DNA from: Mycolicibacterium sp. BiH015 | GTDB taxonomy: Bacteria; Actinomycetota; Actinomycetes; Mycobacteriales; Mycobacteriaceae | DNA length: 64,000 nt | Direction: 5' to 3' | Assembly: GCF_027706845.1 (NCBI RefSeq) | Contig: NZ_JAQGCZ010000004.1 | Coordinates: forward strand, 1-64,000 | Shown: positions 24,892 to 35,650 of the stretch, piece by piece | How the letters are laid out: each line of letters begins with the position of its first letter | Numbering within the stretch: the first letter of the stretch is position 1 | Translations under genes and position numbers: made by a program | Notes under the pieces: model-generated | What the model saw: the letters and a program-made list of their open reading frames with translations, nothing else | Told to the model about the DNA's origin: nothing | The model's database searches: none

Positions 24892-26724
24892 ATGGACATT
24901 GGTAGTCACACCGTCGCGGCCCCGCCCGCTTCCGGCCGCGTCGATCAGGACGTGGTCAGCCGCTTCGCCACCTGCTGCCGAGCGCTCGGGCTCGCCGTGC
25001 ACGAGCGCAGGCGCCCCGCAGACCTGTCCGCCGCGCGATCAGGATTCGCCGCACTGACACGTATCGCCAACGATCAGTGCGACGCGTGGATCGGCCTGGC
25101 CGCGTCCGGTGACATGTCGCCGCAGGTCGTCGAGGCCATCTGGCAAACATCGGCGGCAACGGCAGGCGTGCTGCAGCGCCAGATCGAGCTTGCGCCCGGC
25201 GCGCTGGGCTTCTCGTATGACAGCGGCCTGTATCTGCAGTTCCGGGCGACCACCGTCGACGACTTCGCCCTCGCGTATGCCGTTCGGCTGGCCGACGCCC
25301 ACCGTTACGAGGAGGCCGACGAACTGGTCGGGGCTCTTCTCGACCGTCGGCGTGACTGGCTGGATGCCCGCTGGGTCCGCGTGGCGATCTACTACCGCAC
25401 GGCCCGCTGGTCGGATGTGGTCCGGATGCTGACCCCGTTGGTCACCGACCAGACCCTCGACGAGACGCCGGCGCACGCCGCCCGCATCACGCTCGGTATC
25501 GCCCTGGCGCGCCTGGGCATGTTCGCCCCGGCGCTGTCACACCTGGAGCGTCCCGAAGGCCCGGTCGCCGTGGCCGCTGTCGATGGGGGACTCGCGAAGG
25601 CGCTGGCGCTGCGCGCACAAGGCGAAGACGACGACGCCCAACAGCTGTTGCAGGAGCTCTACGCCGCGCATCCGGAGAACGGGCAGATCGAAGAAGCACT
25701 GCTGGACACCAGCTTCGGGATACCGACGACGACCGCCGCCCGCATCGAGGCGCGGAGCAATCCGTGGGATCCGGAAACCGAACCGGGCGAAGCCGACTTC
25801 GTCGATCCCGGCGCCAAGGACCGCAAGGCACACCTGCTCGTCGAAGCCGAAGCCGAACTTGCGGAATTCATCGGGCTCGAGGAAGTCAAGTACCAGGTGG
25901 CGCGGCTGAAAAGCTCTGTGGCCATGGCCATCAAGCGCCAGGAGCGTGGCCTGGCCGTGGCGCAACGCACCAATCACCTGGTGTTCGCCGGGCCTCCGGG
26001 CACCGGAAAGACGACGATCGCACGCGTCGTCGCCAAGATCTACTGCGGCCTCGGTCTTCTCAAGAAGGAGACGGTGCGCGAGGTGCACCGGGCCGACCTG
26101 ATCGGTCAGCACATCGGCGAGACCGAGGCCAAGACGAACGCCATCATCGACAGCGCGCTCGACGGCGTGCTGTTCCTCGACGAGGCGTACGCGCTGGTGT
26201 CGACGGGCGCCAAGAACGACTTCGGCCTCGTTGCGATCGACACCCTGCTGGCACGCATGGAGAACGACCGCGACCGCCTCGTCGTCATCGTGGCCGGATA
26301 CCGCAAGGACCTCGACGCGTTCCTGGACGCCAACGAGGGCTTGCGATCCCGGTTCACCCGAAGCATCGACTTCCCGTCGTACTCACCGAAGGAGCTCGTC
26401 GAAATCGCCACGCGCATGGCCGAAAAGCGCGACTCGCGCTTCGAGGACGCGGCCCGCACCGACATGGAGAAGCTGTTCGCCCACCTGGCGGCGTCCTCGA
26501 CGCCGGACGCCAACGGTGTGGAGCGTCGCAGCCTGGACATCGCAGGCAATGGCCGCTTCGTGCGCAACCTCGTCGAACGCTCCGAAGAGGAACGCGAATA
26601 CCGGCTGGATCACTCCGACTCGGACGATTTCACCGACGACGAATTGATGACCATCACCGCCGGCGATGTCGCCAACTCGGTCGCGCCGCAGCTGCGCGGT
26701 CTCGGCCTGTCGGTGCCGCAATGA
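24892..26724 (+). CDS. eccA3: ESX-3 AAA+ ATPase EccA3
   Basis: 610 residues from ATG 24892; no other in-frame start was found back to the iron box. The N-terminal half is a TPR-like helical domain; the C-terminal half is a CbxX/CfqX-type AAA+ module with Walker A GPPGTGKTT (367-375), Walker B VLFLDEAYAL (Asp430-Glu431) and an arginine-finger candidate in LRSRFTR. EccA is cytosolic and is thought to help release EspG chaperone from PE-PPE substrates. First gene of the locus, overlapping eccB3 by ATGA. The N-terminus looks about 17 residues shorter than the M. tuberculosis protein as I remember it. Confidence 0.96.
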   Translation: MDIGSHTVAAPPASGRVDQDVVSRFATCCRALGLAVHERRRPADLSAARSGFAALTRIANDQCDAWIGLAASGDMSPQVVEAIWQTSAATAGVLQRQIELAPGALGFSYDSGLYLQFRATTVDDFALAYAVRLADAHRYEEADELVGALLDRRRDWLDARWVRVAIYYRTARWSDVVRMLTPLVTDQTLDETPAHAARITLGIALARLGMFAPALSHLERPEGPVAVAAVDGGLAKALALRAQGEDDDAQQLLQELYAAHPENGQIEEALLDTSFGIPTTTAARIEARSNPWDPETEPGEADFVDPGAKDRKAHLLVEAEAELAEFIGLEEVKYQVARLKSSVAMAIKRQERGLAVAQRTNHLVFAGPPGTGKTTIARVVAKIYCGLGLLKKETVREVHRADLIGQHIGETEAKTNAIIDSALDGVLFLDEAYALVSTGAKNDFGLVAIDTLLARMENDRDRLVVIVAGYRKDLDAFLDANEGLRSRFTRSIDFPSYSPKELVEIATRMAEKRDSRFEDAARTDMEKLFAHLAASSTPDANGVERRSLDIAGNGRFVRNLVERSEEEREYRLDHSDSDDFTDDELMTITAGDVANSVAPQLRGLGLSVPQ

Positions 26725-28250
26725 GCGGGCCCGACGGCGAACGACGGTCGTTCACCTCCCGCACACCGGTCAACGAGAACCCGGAGCGGGTGGGCTACCG
26801 GCGCGGCTTCGTCACCCGGCACCAGGTCACCGGCTGGCGATTCGTCATGCGCCGCATCGCGTCCGGTGTCGCGCTGCACGACACCCGGATGCTGGTCGAC
26901 CCGCTGCGCACGCAATCGCGTTCCGTGATCGTCGGCGCGCTGATCCTGGTGACCGGGTTGATCGGCTGCTTCCTGTTCTCACTGATCCGGCCCGCCGGTG
27001 ACGCGGGCACCGATGCAGTTCTCGCCGACCGCGATACGGCCGCGCTGTACGTCCGGCTCGGCGATCAACTGCACCCCGTGCTGAATCTGACCTCGGCGCG
27101 CCTGATCACCGGTAGGGCCGACAACCCCGCGATGGTGAAGAGCAGCGAGCTCGACCAGTTCCCGCGCGGCAACATGCTCGGTATCCCGGGTGCACCGGAG
27201 CGCATGGTCGCCAACGCGAGCCGAGACGCGTACTGGACGGTGTGCGACGCGGCGACCGGAAGCGTCACCGGCGTCACGGTCATCGCGGGCCGGCCTGCCG
27301 AAGACGGCGAGCGTGCGGTTGCGCTGCCGCCCGGGTACGCGGTTCTGGCCGAGAACGAGGGCAGGACCTGGTTGCTGTGGAACGGTAAACGCAGCGCCAT
27401 CGACCTCGCCGATCGCGCCGTCACCGGTGGCGTCGGGATCGGTGTGGACGCCGCCCCGCCGCAACCCATCGCCTCCGGGCTGTTCAACGCGATCCCGGAA
27501 TCACCTGCCCTCGTTACCCCGGCGATCGTCGGCGCGGGCCTGCCCTCGGATCTCGGCCTACCCGAACCGTTCCCGGTGGGCTCGGTCGTCGTCGCCTATG
27601 ACACCGACGGCTCGGCCGACACACTGAGGCACTACGTCGTGCTGATGGATGGTCTGCAGCCCATCTCGCCGGTCGTCGCTGCCATCCTGCGCAACAGCAA
27701 CTCCTGGGGTCTGGCGCAGCCACCCCGACTGGAGGCCGACGTCATCGCACGCACCCCGCAGGCCGAAGCGATAGACACCGGGGCCTATCCGGAGGAGCGG
27801 GTGACCCTGGTCGACACCGCAGCCGATCCGGTGATCTGCGCGGCATGGGCCAAACCTGAAGGTGCACAGCATAGTTCGCTCAATCTGCGGTCCGGAGCCG
27901 CGCTGCCGATCCCGGAGGGGCTGCGGCCCGTCGGCCTCGTCAGTGCCGGCGTCGCCGGCGGACCCGCCAACCAGGTCGCGATGCCGCCTGGCACCGGCTA
28001 CTTCGTCGAAAGCAGCGGTGCGCTGTTCTGGGTGAGTGACACCGGCGTCCGCTACGGCATCGACTCGGGCGAGACGGTCGAGGATCTCGGCCTGACCTCT
28101 GCGCCACTGCCCATTCCGTGGTCGGTGCTGTCCCAGTTCGCAGCAGGCCCGACGCTGTCGCGCGGCGACGCATTGCTGGCCCACGACACGCTGGCGCCGA
28201 ACCCCGCACCGGCCCGAGTGGAGCAACTCACTCGTTTGGAGAACCCATGA
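26721..28250 (+). CDS. eccB3: ESX-3 core component EccB3
   Basis: 509 residues from the ATG that overlaps the eccA3 stop. A cytoplasmic N-terminus ([18 protein letters not shown]) leads to one membrane segment at about 70-92 ([19 protein letters not shown]), then a large periplasmic part with the repeated beta-rich R domains typical of EccB, and paired Cys in TVCDAATG and VICAAWAK. EccB belongs to the EccBCDE membrane complex and forms its periplasmic vestibule. Ends by ATGA overlap with eccC3. Confidence 0.96.
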   Translation: MSGPDGERRSFTSRTPVNENPERVGYRRGFVTRHQVTGWRFVMRRIASGVALHDTRMLVDPLRTQSRSVIVGALILVTGLIGCFLFSLIRPAGDAGTDAVLADRDTAALYVRLGDQLHPVLNLTSARLITGRADNPAMVKSSELDQFPRGNMLGIPGAPERMVANASRDAYWTVCDAATGSVTGVTVIAGRPAEDGERAVALPPGYAVLAENEGRTWLLWNGKRSAIDLADRAVTGGVGIGVDAAPPQPIASGLFNAIPESPALVTPAIVGAGLPSDLGLPEPFPVGSVVVAYDTDGSADTLRHYVVLMDGLQPISPVVAAILRNSNSWGLAQPPRLEADVIARTPQAEAIDTGAYPEERVTLVDTAADPVICAAWAKPEGAQHSSLNLRSGAALPIPEGLRPVGLVSAGVAGGPANQVAMPPGTGYFVESSGALFWVSDTGVRYGIDSGETVEDLGLTSAPLPIPWSVLSQFAAGPTLSRGDALLAHDTLAPNPAPARVEQLTRLENP

Positions 28251-31200
28251 GCAGGCTGATATTCGAACACCGCAGGCGGGTCCCCGCCCCGGTGGTTCGC
28301 AAGGGCACCATCACGATCGAGCCGCCGCCCGAACTGCCGCGGGTTGTCCCACCATCGCTGTTGCGGCGCGCTCTGCCGTACCTCATCGTCATCCTCATCG
28401 TCGGGATGATCGTCGCGCTCGTCGCGACGGGTCTGCGGCTCATCTCGCCGACCACCCTGTTCTTCCCGTTCGTGCTGCTGCTCGCTGCCACCGCCCTCTA
28501 CCGCGGCACCGACAACAAGATGCGCACCGAGGAGGTCGACGCCGAACGCGCCGACTACCTGCGGTACCTGTCCGTCGTCCGCGACAACGTCCGGGCCCAT
28601 GCTGACGAACAACGGGCCGCGCTCGAGTGGTCCCATCCCGAACCCGCTGCGCTGATGAGCATTCCGGGCACCCGCAGACAGTGGGAACGCGATCCGCACG
28701 ACGCCGACTTCCTGGTGCTGCGGGCCGGGCTGCACGATCAGGCACTGGACGCCACGCTGCGGGTCAAGGACACCGCCGACGAAGTCGACCTGGAGCCGGT
28801 GTCGCATACGACGCTGCGCGGTCTGCTCGACACCCAGCGCACCCTGCACGAGGCCCCGGCGGGCATCGATCTGACCAGGGTGTCGCGGTTGACGGTACTC
28901 GGTGACGACAGCGAAGTCGCCGGCGCGCTGCGCGCATGGATCGCCCAGGCGATGACGTGGCACGACCCGTCGGTCCTCGGAATCGCCTATGCAGGACCAG
29001 GTTTGGAGACAAGCTCGTGGTCGTGGCTCAAGTGGTTACCACATGTGGACGTGCCGGGCCGCGTCGACGGTGTCGGTCCGGCCCGCTACCTCGCCGCTGA
29101 TGTCGTCGACCTGCGCAGGATGCTTGCGCCGACTCTGGCCGAGCGGGGCCCTTTCACCGGCGGGGCATCGGCCAGTGCCAAGCACCTGCTCGTCGTGATC
29201 GACGATCCCGACGCCGACCCCGACGACCTCGTGGGCCGCGGAGTGGCAGGCGTGACCCTGATCCACCGGTCGACGCGGGAACCGCACCGCGAGCAGTACT
29301 CAGATCCCGAACGGCCGATCCTGCGTGTCGCGGACGGGCGGATCCAGCGCTGGCAGAACGGAAATTGGGCCGCCTATATCGACACGGCCGACCGCCTGGC
29401 ATCCGCTGACGCCAGGCACATCGCGCGCCGGTTGTCCCGCTGGGATTCCAATCCGACCCACGGCCGGTCCACGACCACCGGCGGCGCGACGTTCACCACA
29501 CTGCTCGGCGTTCCCGACGCATCCGCGCTCGACGTCGCCGCGCTGTGGGCACCGCGCAACCGCGATGAGGAGCTACGGGTCCCCATCGGAGTGACCTCGA
29601 CAGGTGAGCCGCTGACCTTCGACCTCAAGGACGAAGCCGAAGGGGGTATGGGTCCGCACGGTCTGATGATCGGCATGACCGGTTCGGGCAAGTCGCAGAC
29701 GCTGATGTCGATCTTGCTGTCACTTCTGACAACACATTCCGCCGACCGTCTGATCGTGATCTACGCCGACTTCAAGGGCGAAGCGGGCGCCGACATCTTC
29801 CGGAACTTCCCGCAGGTGGTCGCCGTCATCTCGAACATGGCCGAAAAGCGTTCGCTGGCCGACAGGTTCGCCGACACACTCCGCGGCGAGGTCGCACGAC
29901 GTGAGCAGTTGCTCAAGGAGAGCGGACGACGCGTACAGGGCAGCGCGTTCAACTCCGTCACCGAATACGAAAACGCGCGCGCCTCCGCGGCAGGAGAAGC
30001 CGCTGATCTGCCGCCGATTCCGACGCTGCTCGTGGTGGCCGACGAGTTCACCCTGATGCTGGCCGACCACCCCGAATACGCCGAGCTGTTCGACTACGTC
30101 GCGCGCAAGGGCCGCTCGTTCCGCATCCACCTCCTGTTCGCGTCTCAGACGCTCGACGTCGGCCGGATCAAGGACATCGACAAGAACACCTCGTACCGGA
30201 TCTGTCTGAAGGTCGCCAGCCCCGCGGTGTCCCGCCAGATCATCGGGGTCGAAGACGCGTACCACATCGAATCCGGTCGCGACCACAAAGGTGTCGGCTT
30301 CCTGGTCCCCGCGCCAGGGGCCCTGCCGGTCAAGTTCCGCAGCACCTACGTCGACGGGATCTATGAGCCACCACGCGTCGACAGATCCATTCTGGTGCAC
30401 GCGATTCCCAAGCCACAGCTGTTCAGTGCCGGTTGGGTGGACCCCGAACCCGACACCGTCATCGTCGACGACGGTGCCGATGTCGAGGTGCTGCCACCCC
30501 GCAAGCTGATCGCCACGATCGGCGACCAGCTCGCCCAGTACGGACCCCGCGCGCCGCGGCTGTGGTTGCAGCCGCTCGACGAGTCGATCCCGCTGCGGAA
30601 AGTGCTGGAGAGCTCGGGTGTCGCACCCCGCCAATGGCGATGGCCGCTCGGTGAGATCGACCGGCCGTTCGACATGCGTCGTGATCCGCTGATCTTCGAT
30701 GCGACGTCTGCGGCCGCCAACATGGTCATCCACGGCGGCCCCAAGTCCGGGAAATCCACGGCACTGCAGACTTTCGTGCTGTCGGCAGCAGCCCTGCACG
30801 CGCCCGGCGATGTCACGTTCTACTGCCTGGACTACGGCGGCGGGCAATTGCGCGCCCTCGACGGCCTCGCACACGTCGGCAGCGTGGCCTCACCGCTGGA
30901 GCCCGAACGCATCAGACGGACCTTCGGCGAACTCGAACAGCTACTCCGTATACGCCAGCGCCAGGGATCGGCAGCCGCCAACAGCGGCGCCGCGTATCAG
31001 GACGGCTACGGCGAGGTGTTCCTGATCGTCGACAACCTCTATGCGTTCAGCCGGGATAACACCGACACCTTCAACACGCGGAACCCACTGCTGGCCAGGG
31101 TGACCGAGCTGGCCAACACCGGAATGTCCTACGGCATCCACGTCGTCATCACGACGCCGAATTGGCTCGAGGTGCCGCTGGCGATGCGTGACGGGCTCGG

Positions 31201-32257
31201 CCTGCGCCTGGAGCTGCGACTGCACGACGCCCGAGACAGCAACGTTCGCGTGACGGGTGCTCTGCGCCGTCCTGCAGAGGCTGTACCGGCCGACCAGCCG
31301 GGTCGCGGCCTCACCATGGACGCCGAGCACTTCCTGTTCGCCCGTCCCGCGCTGGACACGATCCCGGCGCTCAACGCCCGCTACCCCGGGCAGAGCGCAC
31401 CGCCGGTCCGCCTGCTGCCCACCAACCTGTCGCCGACGGAACTCGGCTCGCTGTACCCGGCGCCCGAGCGCGTCGTCATCGGCGCGCGGGAAGAGGACCT
31501 CGCGCCGGTCGCGGTCGACTTCGCCGACAATCCGCTGATGATGGTGCTCGGGGACATGAAGACCGGCAAGACGACCCTGCTGCGTCACCTGATCCGCACG
31601 ATCCGGGAGAACTCCCGTGCCGACCAGGTCGCGTTCACGGTGATCGACCGGCGCCTGCAGCTCGTCGACGAGCCCATCTTCCCCGACAACGAGTACACCC
31701 CCAACGTCGACCGGATCCTGCCTGCGATGCTCGGCCTGTCCGCGCTGCTGGAAAAGCGCCGCCCCCCTGCGGGTCTCACCCCGCAGGAGCTCAGCGGGTG
31801 GACATACCGCAACGGCGGCAACGGCAACGGGAACGGCTCCGGCCAGCACCTGCACTACCTGATCATCGACGACGTCGACCAGATCCCCGACGGTCCCGCG
31901 ATGAGCGGCCCCTTCGCCGGCCAGCGGCCGTGGACGTCGATAATCGGGTTGCTGGCCCAGGCATCCGAACTGGGTCTGCGGGTCATCGTCACGGCGCGGG
32001 CGGCAGGTTCGGCGCACGCCGTCATGACGGCGCCCCTGTTACGGCGGCTCAACGACCTGCAGGCGACGACGCTGCTGCTGTCGGGAAATCCCCAGGACAG
32101 CGGGAAGATTCGTGGCCACCGGTTCAGCAGGTTGCCCGCCGGCCGCGCCATGCTGCTCGACGACACCGACACCCCGACGTTCGTCCAACTCGTCAACCCC
32201 CTCGCCGCCGAGGGCGCTGCCGCGCAATCCGGAACCAGCGGAAAGGAATACAGCTGA
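28247..32257 (+). CDS. eccC3: ESX-3 FtsK/SpoIIIE-type motor ATPase EccC3
   Basis: 1336 residues in a single chain (not split as in ESX-1). Two membrane segments at about 43-85 follow the N-terminal tail. Three ATPase domains are marked by Walker A motifs GMTGSGKS (476-483), GGPKSGKST (830-838) and GDMKTGKTT (1102-1110); domain 1 also has [12 protein letters not shown] and domain 3 has YLIIDDVDQ. EccC recognises secretion signals and drives export. A Gly/Asn-rich stretch at about 1188-1199 in domain 3 ([11 protein letters not shown]) looks like an insertion. Overlaps PE5 by 1 nt. Confidence 0.96.
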   Translation: MSRLIFEHRRRVPAPVVRKGTITIEPPPELPRVVPPSLLRRALPYLIVILIVGMIVALVATGLRLISPTTLFFPFVLLLAATALYRGTDNKMRTEEVDAERADYLRYLSVVRDNVRAHADEQRAALEWSHPEPAALMSIPGTRRQWERDPHDADFLVLRAGLHDQALDATLRVKDTADEVDLEPVSHTTLRGLLDTQRTLHEAPAGIDLTRVSRLTVLGDDSEVAGALRAWIAQAMTWHDPSVLGIAYAGPGLETSSWSWLKWLPHVDVPGRVDGVGPARYLAADVVDLRRMLAPTLAERGPFTGGASASAKHLLVVIDDPDADPDDLVGRGVAGVTLIHRSTREPHREQYSDPERPILRVADGRIQRWQNGNWAAYIDTADRLASADARHIARRLSRWDSNPTHGRSTTTGGATFTTLLGVPDASALDVAALWAPRNRDEELRVPIGVTSTGEPLTFDLKDEAEGGMGPHGLMIGMTGSGKSQTLMSILLSLLTTHSADRLIVIYADFKGEAGADIFRNFPQVVAVISNMAEKRSLADRFADTLRGEVARREQLLKESGRRVQGSAFNSVTEYENARASAAGEAADLPPIPTLLVVADEFTLMLADHPEYAELFDYVARKGRSFRIHLLFASQTLDVGRIKDIDKNTSYRICLKVASPAVSRQIIGVEDAYHIESGRDHKGVGFLVPAPGALPVKFRSTYVDGIYEPPRVDRSILVHAIPKPQLFSAGWVDPEPDTVIVDDGADVEVLPPRKLIATIGDQLAQYGPRAPRLWLQPLDESIPLRKVLESSGVAPRQWRWPLGEIDRPFDMRRDPLIFDATSAAANMVIHGGPKSGKSTALQTFVLSAAALHAPGDVTFYCLDYGGGQLRALDGLAHVGSVASPLEPERIRRTFGELEQLLRIRQRQGSAAANSGAAYQDGYGEVFLIVDNLYAFSRDNTDTFNTRNPLLARVTELANTGMSYGIHVVITTPNWLEVPLAMRDGLGLRLELRLHDARDSNVRVTGALRRPAEAVPADQPGRGLTMDAEHFLFARPALDTIPALNARYPGQSAPPVRLLPTNLSPTELGSLYPAPERVVIGAREEDLAPVAVDFADNPLMMVLGDMKTGKTTLLRHLIRTIRENSRADQVAFTVIDRRLQLVDEPIFPDNEYTPNVDRILPAMLGLSALLEKRRPPAGLTPQELSGWTYRNGGNGNGNGSGQHLHYLIIDDVDQIPDGPAMSGPFAGQRPWTSIIGLLAQASELGLRVIVTARAAGSAHAVMTAPLLRRLNDLQATTLLLSGNPQDSGKIRGHRFSRLPAGRAMLLDDTDTPTFVQLVNPLAAEGAAAQSGTSGKEYS

Positions 32258-32568
32258 TGAACCTGCGAGTAGTTCCAGAAGGTCTGACGGCGGCCAGCGC
32301 CGCCGTGGAGGCGCTCGCCGCGAGAATGGCCTCCGCTCACGCGGCGGCCGCCCCCGCGGTGGCGGCTGTTCTTCCGCCCGCTGCCGATGCGGTGTCCCTG
32401 CAGACGGCAACTGGATTCAGTGCCGCCGGTGCCCAGCATCAAGCGATGGCGGCCCAGGGTGTCGAGGAACTGAGCCGTTCCGGGCTCGGCGTCGGCGAAT
32501 CCGCCGCCAGTTACGTCAGCGGCGACGCGATGGCCGCATCGACCTATGCGATCGCGCGCGGGGTCTGA
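32257..32568 (+). CDS. pe5: PE-family protein PE5 (ESX-3 substrate)
   Basis: 103 residues, starting one base before the end of eccC3. Pro-Glu is at residues 7-8 (VVPEGL), the chain is Ala-rich and helical, and the general secretion motif YxxxD is YVSGD at 86-90. PE5 pairs with PPE4, encoded 33 bp downstream, and the dimer is escorted by EspG3 to the ESX-3 channel. PE5-PPE4 of ESX-3 is reported to help mycobactin-dependent iron acquisition. Only the conserved PE domain is present, without a C-terminal extension. Confidence 0.94.
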   Translation: MNLRVVPEGLTAASAAVEALAARMASAHAAAAPAVAAVLPPAADAVSLQTATGFSAAGAQHQAMAAQGVEELSRSGLGVGESAASYVSGDAMAASTYAIARGV

Positions 32569-32601
32569 CGTGAATTCCCCGTCGCTTCGCTCACCCCGAT
32601 C

Positions 32602-34176
32602 GTGACAGCCCCAGTGTGGATGGCACTGCCACCCGAGGTGCACTCGACGCTGATCAGTAGCGGTCCCGGCCCGGGGTCACTGCTCGCAGCAGCGGGTGCC
32701 TGGCAAGGGCTGAGCGCCGAATACGCCTCGGCGGCAGCAGAACTGACCAGCATCCTGGCGGGTGTGCAGTCAGGAGCCTGGGTGGGCCCGAGCTCCGCGC
32801 AGTACGTCGCGGCCCACACGCCGTACCTGACGTGGCTGACCCAGCAGAGCACCAACAGCGCCGCCGCTGCGGTCGCGCACGAGACCGCTGCGGCGGCTTA
32901 CTCCAGCGCGCTGGCCACGATCCCGACGGTGCCGGAGTTGGCCCTCAACCACACCACCCACGCCATTCTCGTCGGCACGAACTTCCTCGGTATCAACACC
33001 ATCCCCATCGCCGTGAACGAAGCCGACTACGTGCGGATGTGGATACAGGCGGCCACGGCGATGGCGACCTATCAGGCGGTGTCCGGGGCAGCGCTCGCCG
33101 CGACCCCGGCATCGACCCCGGCGCCCTTCGTGCTCAAGCCGGGAGTCGGGGAGGCCGGCAGGGTGGCCGCCGACATGTCCGCGCTTGCAGCGCAACCGAT
33201 GGCCGCCGATGCCGGTTCCGCACTGAGTGTTTCAGGCATCATCGAGGACCTGCTGCGGTTCTACGGCGAGATCCTGCGGTTCCTGTTCGAGCCGATCATC
33301 AACTTCCTGCGGGATCCGATCGGCAACACGATCCAGCTGATCGTCGACTTCCTCACCAACCCGGCGCAGGCGCTCATCACGTGGGGGCCGTTCCTGTTCG
33401 CCGTCGTGTACCAGGTCGTCTCCTGGGTCGGAGCGTCGATCCTCTACCCGTCGCTGTTTCTGCTACCGCTGCTGATCACCACGCTCGCGATCGTCGCCGG
33501 TGTGCTGGACCGTCTGCTCGACATGCTGAACATGCCGCCGGCGGAGACACCCGCCGAGGAGCCCGCAGCAGAGCAGCCCGCGCCCACCCGATCCGAGCAG
33601 GCGAACCCTCCTCCCGTGATGTCCGCGCCGCCTGCCCCGGGGACCGCCCCGGTGTCACCGAGCACCGTCAGCACCGGGACGGCGCCCGCACCCGGTGCAC
33701 CGGCGGCCGCGGCCGCGCCGTTCGTGCCCTACGTCATCGCGGGACGCGATCCCGGAGAGGGGTTCTCGCCGACCGTCCGCGACACCACGGGTGCCAAGGC
33801 GCCGGCCGCGGGAATCCCGGCCGCGGCGTCGGGAGTGGCCGCCTCGGCGGCGGAGCGGCGCAAGCGCCGACGCCGTCAGAAGGACGAGATCAAGGGTCGC
33901 GGATACGCCGATGCGTACCTGGATTACGACGACGAACCCGACCAGGGGCCGCCCGCCGCGCCCGAGCCCCGCGTCACCGCCTCCGCCCGAGGCGCCGGGC
34001 CGATGGGGTTCTCCGGCACCGTGTCCAAGGAGACCGAGGAGGCCGCCGGCCTGACCACGCTGGCAGGCGGCGCGTTCGGTGGAGGCCCCAAAGAGCCCAT
34101 GCTGCCGGGGTCATGGGATCCGGCCGACGAACCCGACGATCGAGAAAACCACCACAACAGAGAGGAAAACCGATGA
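32602..34176 (+). CDS. ppe4: PPE-family protein PPE4 (ESX-3 substrate)
   Basis: 524 residues from GTG 32602. PPE motif at 10-12 (MALPPEVH), WxG-like turn in [12 protein letters not shown], and the conserved helical PPE domain to about residue 180. The C-terminal part has long hydrophobic stretches ([16 protein letters not shown] and [18 protein letters not shown]) and a Pro/Ala-rich tail with a basic KRRRRQK patch, suggesting membrane or envelope association after export. Partner of PE5. Overlaps esxG by ATGA. Confidence 0.94.
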   Translation: MTAPVWMALPPEVHSTLISSGPGPGSLLAAAGAWQGLSAEYASAAAELTSILAGVQSGAWVGPSSAQYVAAHTPYLTWLTQQSTNSAAAAVAHETAAAAYSSALATIPTVPELALNHTTHAILVGTNFLGINTIPIAVNEADYVRMWIQAATAMATYQAVSGAALAATPASTPAPFVLKPGVGEAGRVAADMSALAAQPMAADAGSALSVSGIIEDLLRFYGEILRFLFEPIINFLRDPIGNTIQLIVDFLTNPAQALITWGPFLFAVVYQVVSWVGASILYPSLFLLPLLITTLAIVAGVLDRLLDMLNMPPAETPAEEPAAEQPAPTRSEQANPPPVMSAPPAPGTAPVSPSTVSTGTAPAPGAPAAAAAPFVPYVIAGRDPGEGFSPTVRDTTGAKAPAAGIPAAASGVAASAAERRKRRRRQKDEIKGRGYADAYLDYDDEPDQGPPAAPEPRVTASARGAGPMGFSGTVSKETEEAAGLTTLAGGAFGGGPKEPMLPGSWDPADEPDDRENHHNREENR

Positions 34177-34466
34177 GTCTCTTGGATGCTCATATTCCCC
34201 AGATGGTCGCCTCAGAGGCGGCGTTCGGTGCCAAGGCGGCGCTGATGCGCAGCACCATCGCCCAGGCCGAGGGTGCGGCGCAGTCCGCCCAGGCCTTCCA
34301 CATGGGTGAGTCGGCAGGCGCATTCCAGGCCGCACACGCCCGCTTCGTCGAGGTTTCGGCCAAGATCAACGCGCTGCTCGACATCGCCCAGGCCAACGTC
34401 GGTGACGCCGCAGGGTCGTACGTCGCCGAAGATGCCGCCGCCGCCAGCAACTACCCCGTCGTCTGA
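34173..34466 (+). CDS. esxG: WXG100-family secreted protein EsxG
   Basis: 97 residues, the family length, from the ATG overlapping the PPE4 stop and preceded by AGAGAGGAAAA. Two helices with a turn at SAG (47-49) in place of the Trp-x-Gly of EsxH, as is usual for EsxG. The C-terminal secretion motif YVAED (YxxxD/E) is present. EsxG forms a 1:1 heterodimer with EsxH and carries the export signal recognised by EccC3. The pair is needed for iron acquisition through mycobactin in M. tuberculosis. Confidence 0.96.
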   Translation: MSLLDAHIPQMVASEAAFGAKAALMRSTIAQAEGAAQSAQAFHMGESAGAFQAAHARFVEVSAKINALLDIAQANVGDAAGSYVAEDAAAASNYPVV

Positions 34467-34480
34467 TCGGAGCCGCTCCT

Positions 34481-34768
34481 ATGTCGCAGATCATGTACAA
34501 CTACCCGGCGATGCTCAACCACGCCGGCGAAATGGCCTCGTACGCAGGCGCGTTGCAGGCCATCGGCGCTGACATCGCCAGCGAGCAGGCCGCGCTCAAG
34601 AGCGCCTGGCAGGGCGACACCGGGATGACCTACCAAGCCTGGCAGGCACAGTGGAACACCAGCTTGGAGGAACTGGTTCGGGCCTACCGCGCGATGGCGA
34701 GCACCCATGAAATGAACACCACGTCGATGGCCGCCCGTGATCAGGCCGAAGGCGCCAAGTGGGGCTGA
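34481..34768 (+). CDS. esxH: WXG100-family secreted protein EsxH
   Basis: 95 residues, with Trp43-Gln-Gly45 as the WXG turn. It folds as a helical hairpin against EsxG. Of the zinc ligands described for M. tuberculosis EsxH (His14, His70, His76, Glu77), His14, His76 and Glu77 are present here but position 70 is Arg. Zinc binding may therefore be weaker or absent. The gene lies 14 bp after esxG and 9 bp before espG3. Confidence 0.96.
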   Translation: MSQIMYNYPAMLNHAGEMASYAGALQAIGADIASEQAALKSAWQGDTGMTYQAWQAQWNTSLEELVRAYRAMASTHEMNTTSMAARDQAEGAKWG

Positions 34769-34777
34769 CGGGTATCC

Positions 34778-35650
34778 GTGCGCGCTAACGCCGTCGAGCT
34801 GACCGCGGGATCTGCCTGGCATCTCGCCGAGATCCTCGGCGCCGGGTCGTATCCGTGGGTGCTGGCGATCACGCCCGCCTACAGCGACCTGTCGCAGCGG
34901 GAGGATTTCGAGCGGGAACAGGCCGAGCGGTTGACCCGTGCCGGGGTGTTGACTCCCGCCCGGGGCGTCGATCCTGCGGTGGCGCAATGGGTCCGGACCG
35001 TGTGCAGGCCCGCGCAATGGCTCGAGCTCAGATTCGTGGGTGCGCGCGGCGCGATGCTGCGTGGCATCGTCGCCCGCGACGAGTCCGGCACGGTCGTGGC
35101 GCTGCGCAGCGGAGGCCTGGTCACCCTCACCGAGATGGCCATCGACCATCCCGAGGCACTGGTACCCGTGCTGACGGCCGGGCTGTCGGGGCGGATGCCT
35201 GCCAGATTCGAGGCATTCTCGCTGCCCGCCCGTGTCGGGGCCAAGGCCGACGACCAGATCCGCGGCGGCGCAGCTGTTCACGACCTCCTCGACTATCTGG
35301 GAATCCCGCCGAGCGCGCGCCCCGTGGTGGTGGCTGCATTCGAACAGTCGCGGACCTACGTCGAGATCGTGGCCGGACAGCACCGTGACGGACACCGCCA
35401 GAGCACCGACGTGGGGGTCAGCGTCGTCGACACCGAACTCGGTCGGGTCCTGGTGAGCCCGTCACAAGCTTTCGATGGAGAGTGGATCTCCACCTTCGCG
35501 CCGGGATCCTCGGCGGCGATCGCCGCGGCGGTGGAGCGCCTCACTGCGGCACTGCCAGACGGCCCCTGGTTCCCTGACCATCCGATGTCCCGAGACTTCG
35601 ACGAACACACGGCTGAGAGAGAAGAAGAACGATGCCAGAGTCTGCTTTGA
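34778..35650 (+). CDS. espG3: ESX-3 substrate chaperone EspG3
   Basis: 290 residues from GTG 34778, 9 bp after esxH. EspG fold with quasi-2-fold alpha/beta architecture; recognisable blocks are VELTAGSAWHLAEILG, QWLELRFVGARG and the acidic tail HTAEREEERC. EspG3 is a cytosolic chaperone that binds the tip of the PPE partner in PE5-PPE4 and keeps it soluble until EccA3 and EccC3 take over. Its last 19 nt overlap eccD3. Confidence 0.94.
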   Translation: MRANAVELTAGSAWHLAEILGAGSYPWVLAITPAYSDLSQREDFEREQAERLTRAGVLTPARGVDPAVAQWVRTVCRPAQWLELRFVGARGAMLRGIVARDESGTVVALRSGGLVTLTEMAIDHPEALVPVLTAGLSGRMPARFEAFSLPARVGAKADDQIRGGAAVHDLLDYLGIPPSARPVVVAAFEQSRTYVEIVAGQHRDGHRQSTDVGVSVVDTELGRVLVSPSQAFDGEWISTFAPGSSAAIAAAVERLTAALPDGPWFPDHPMSRDFDEHTAEREEERCQSLL

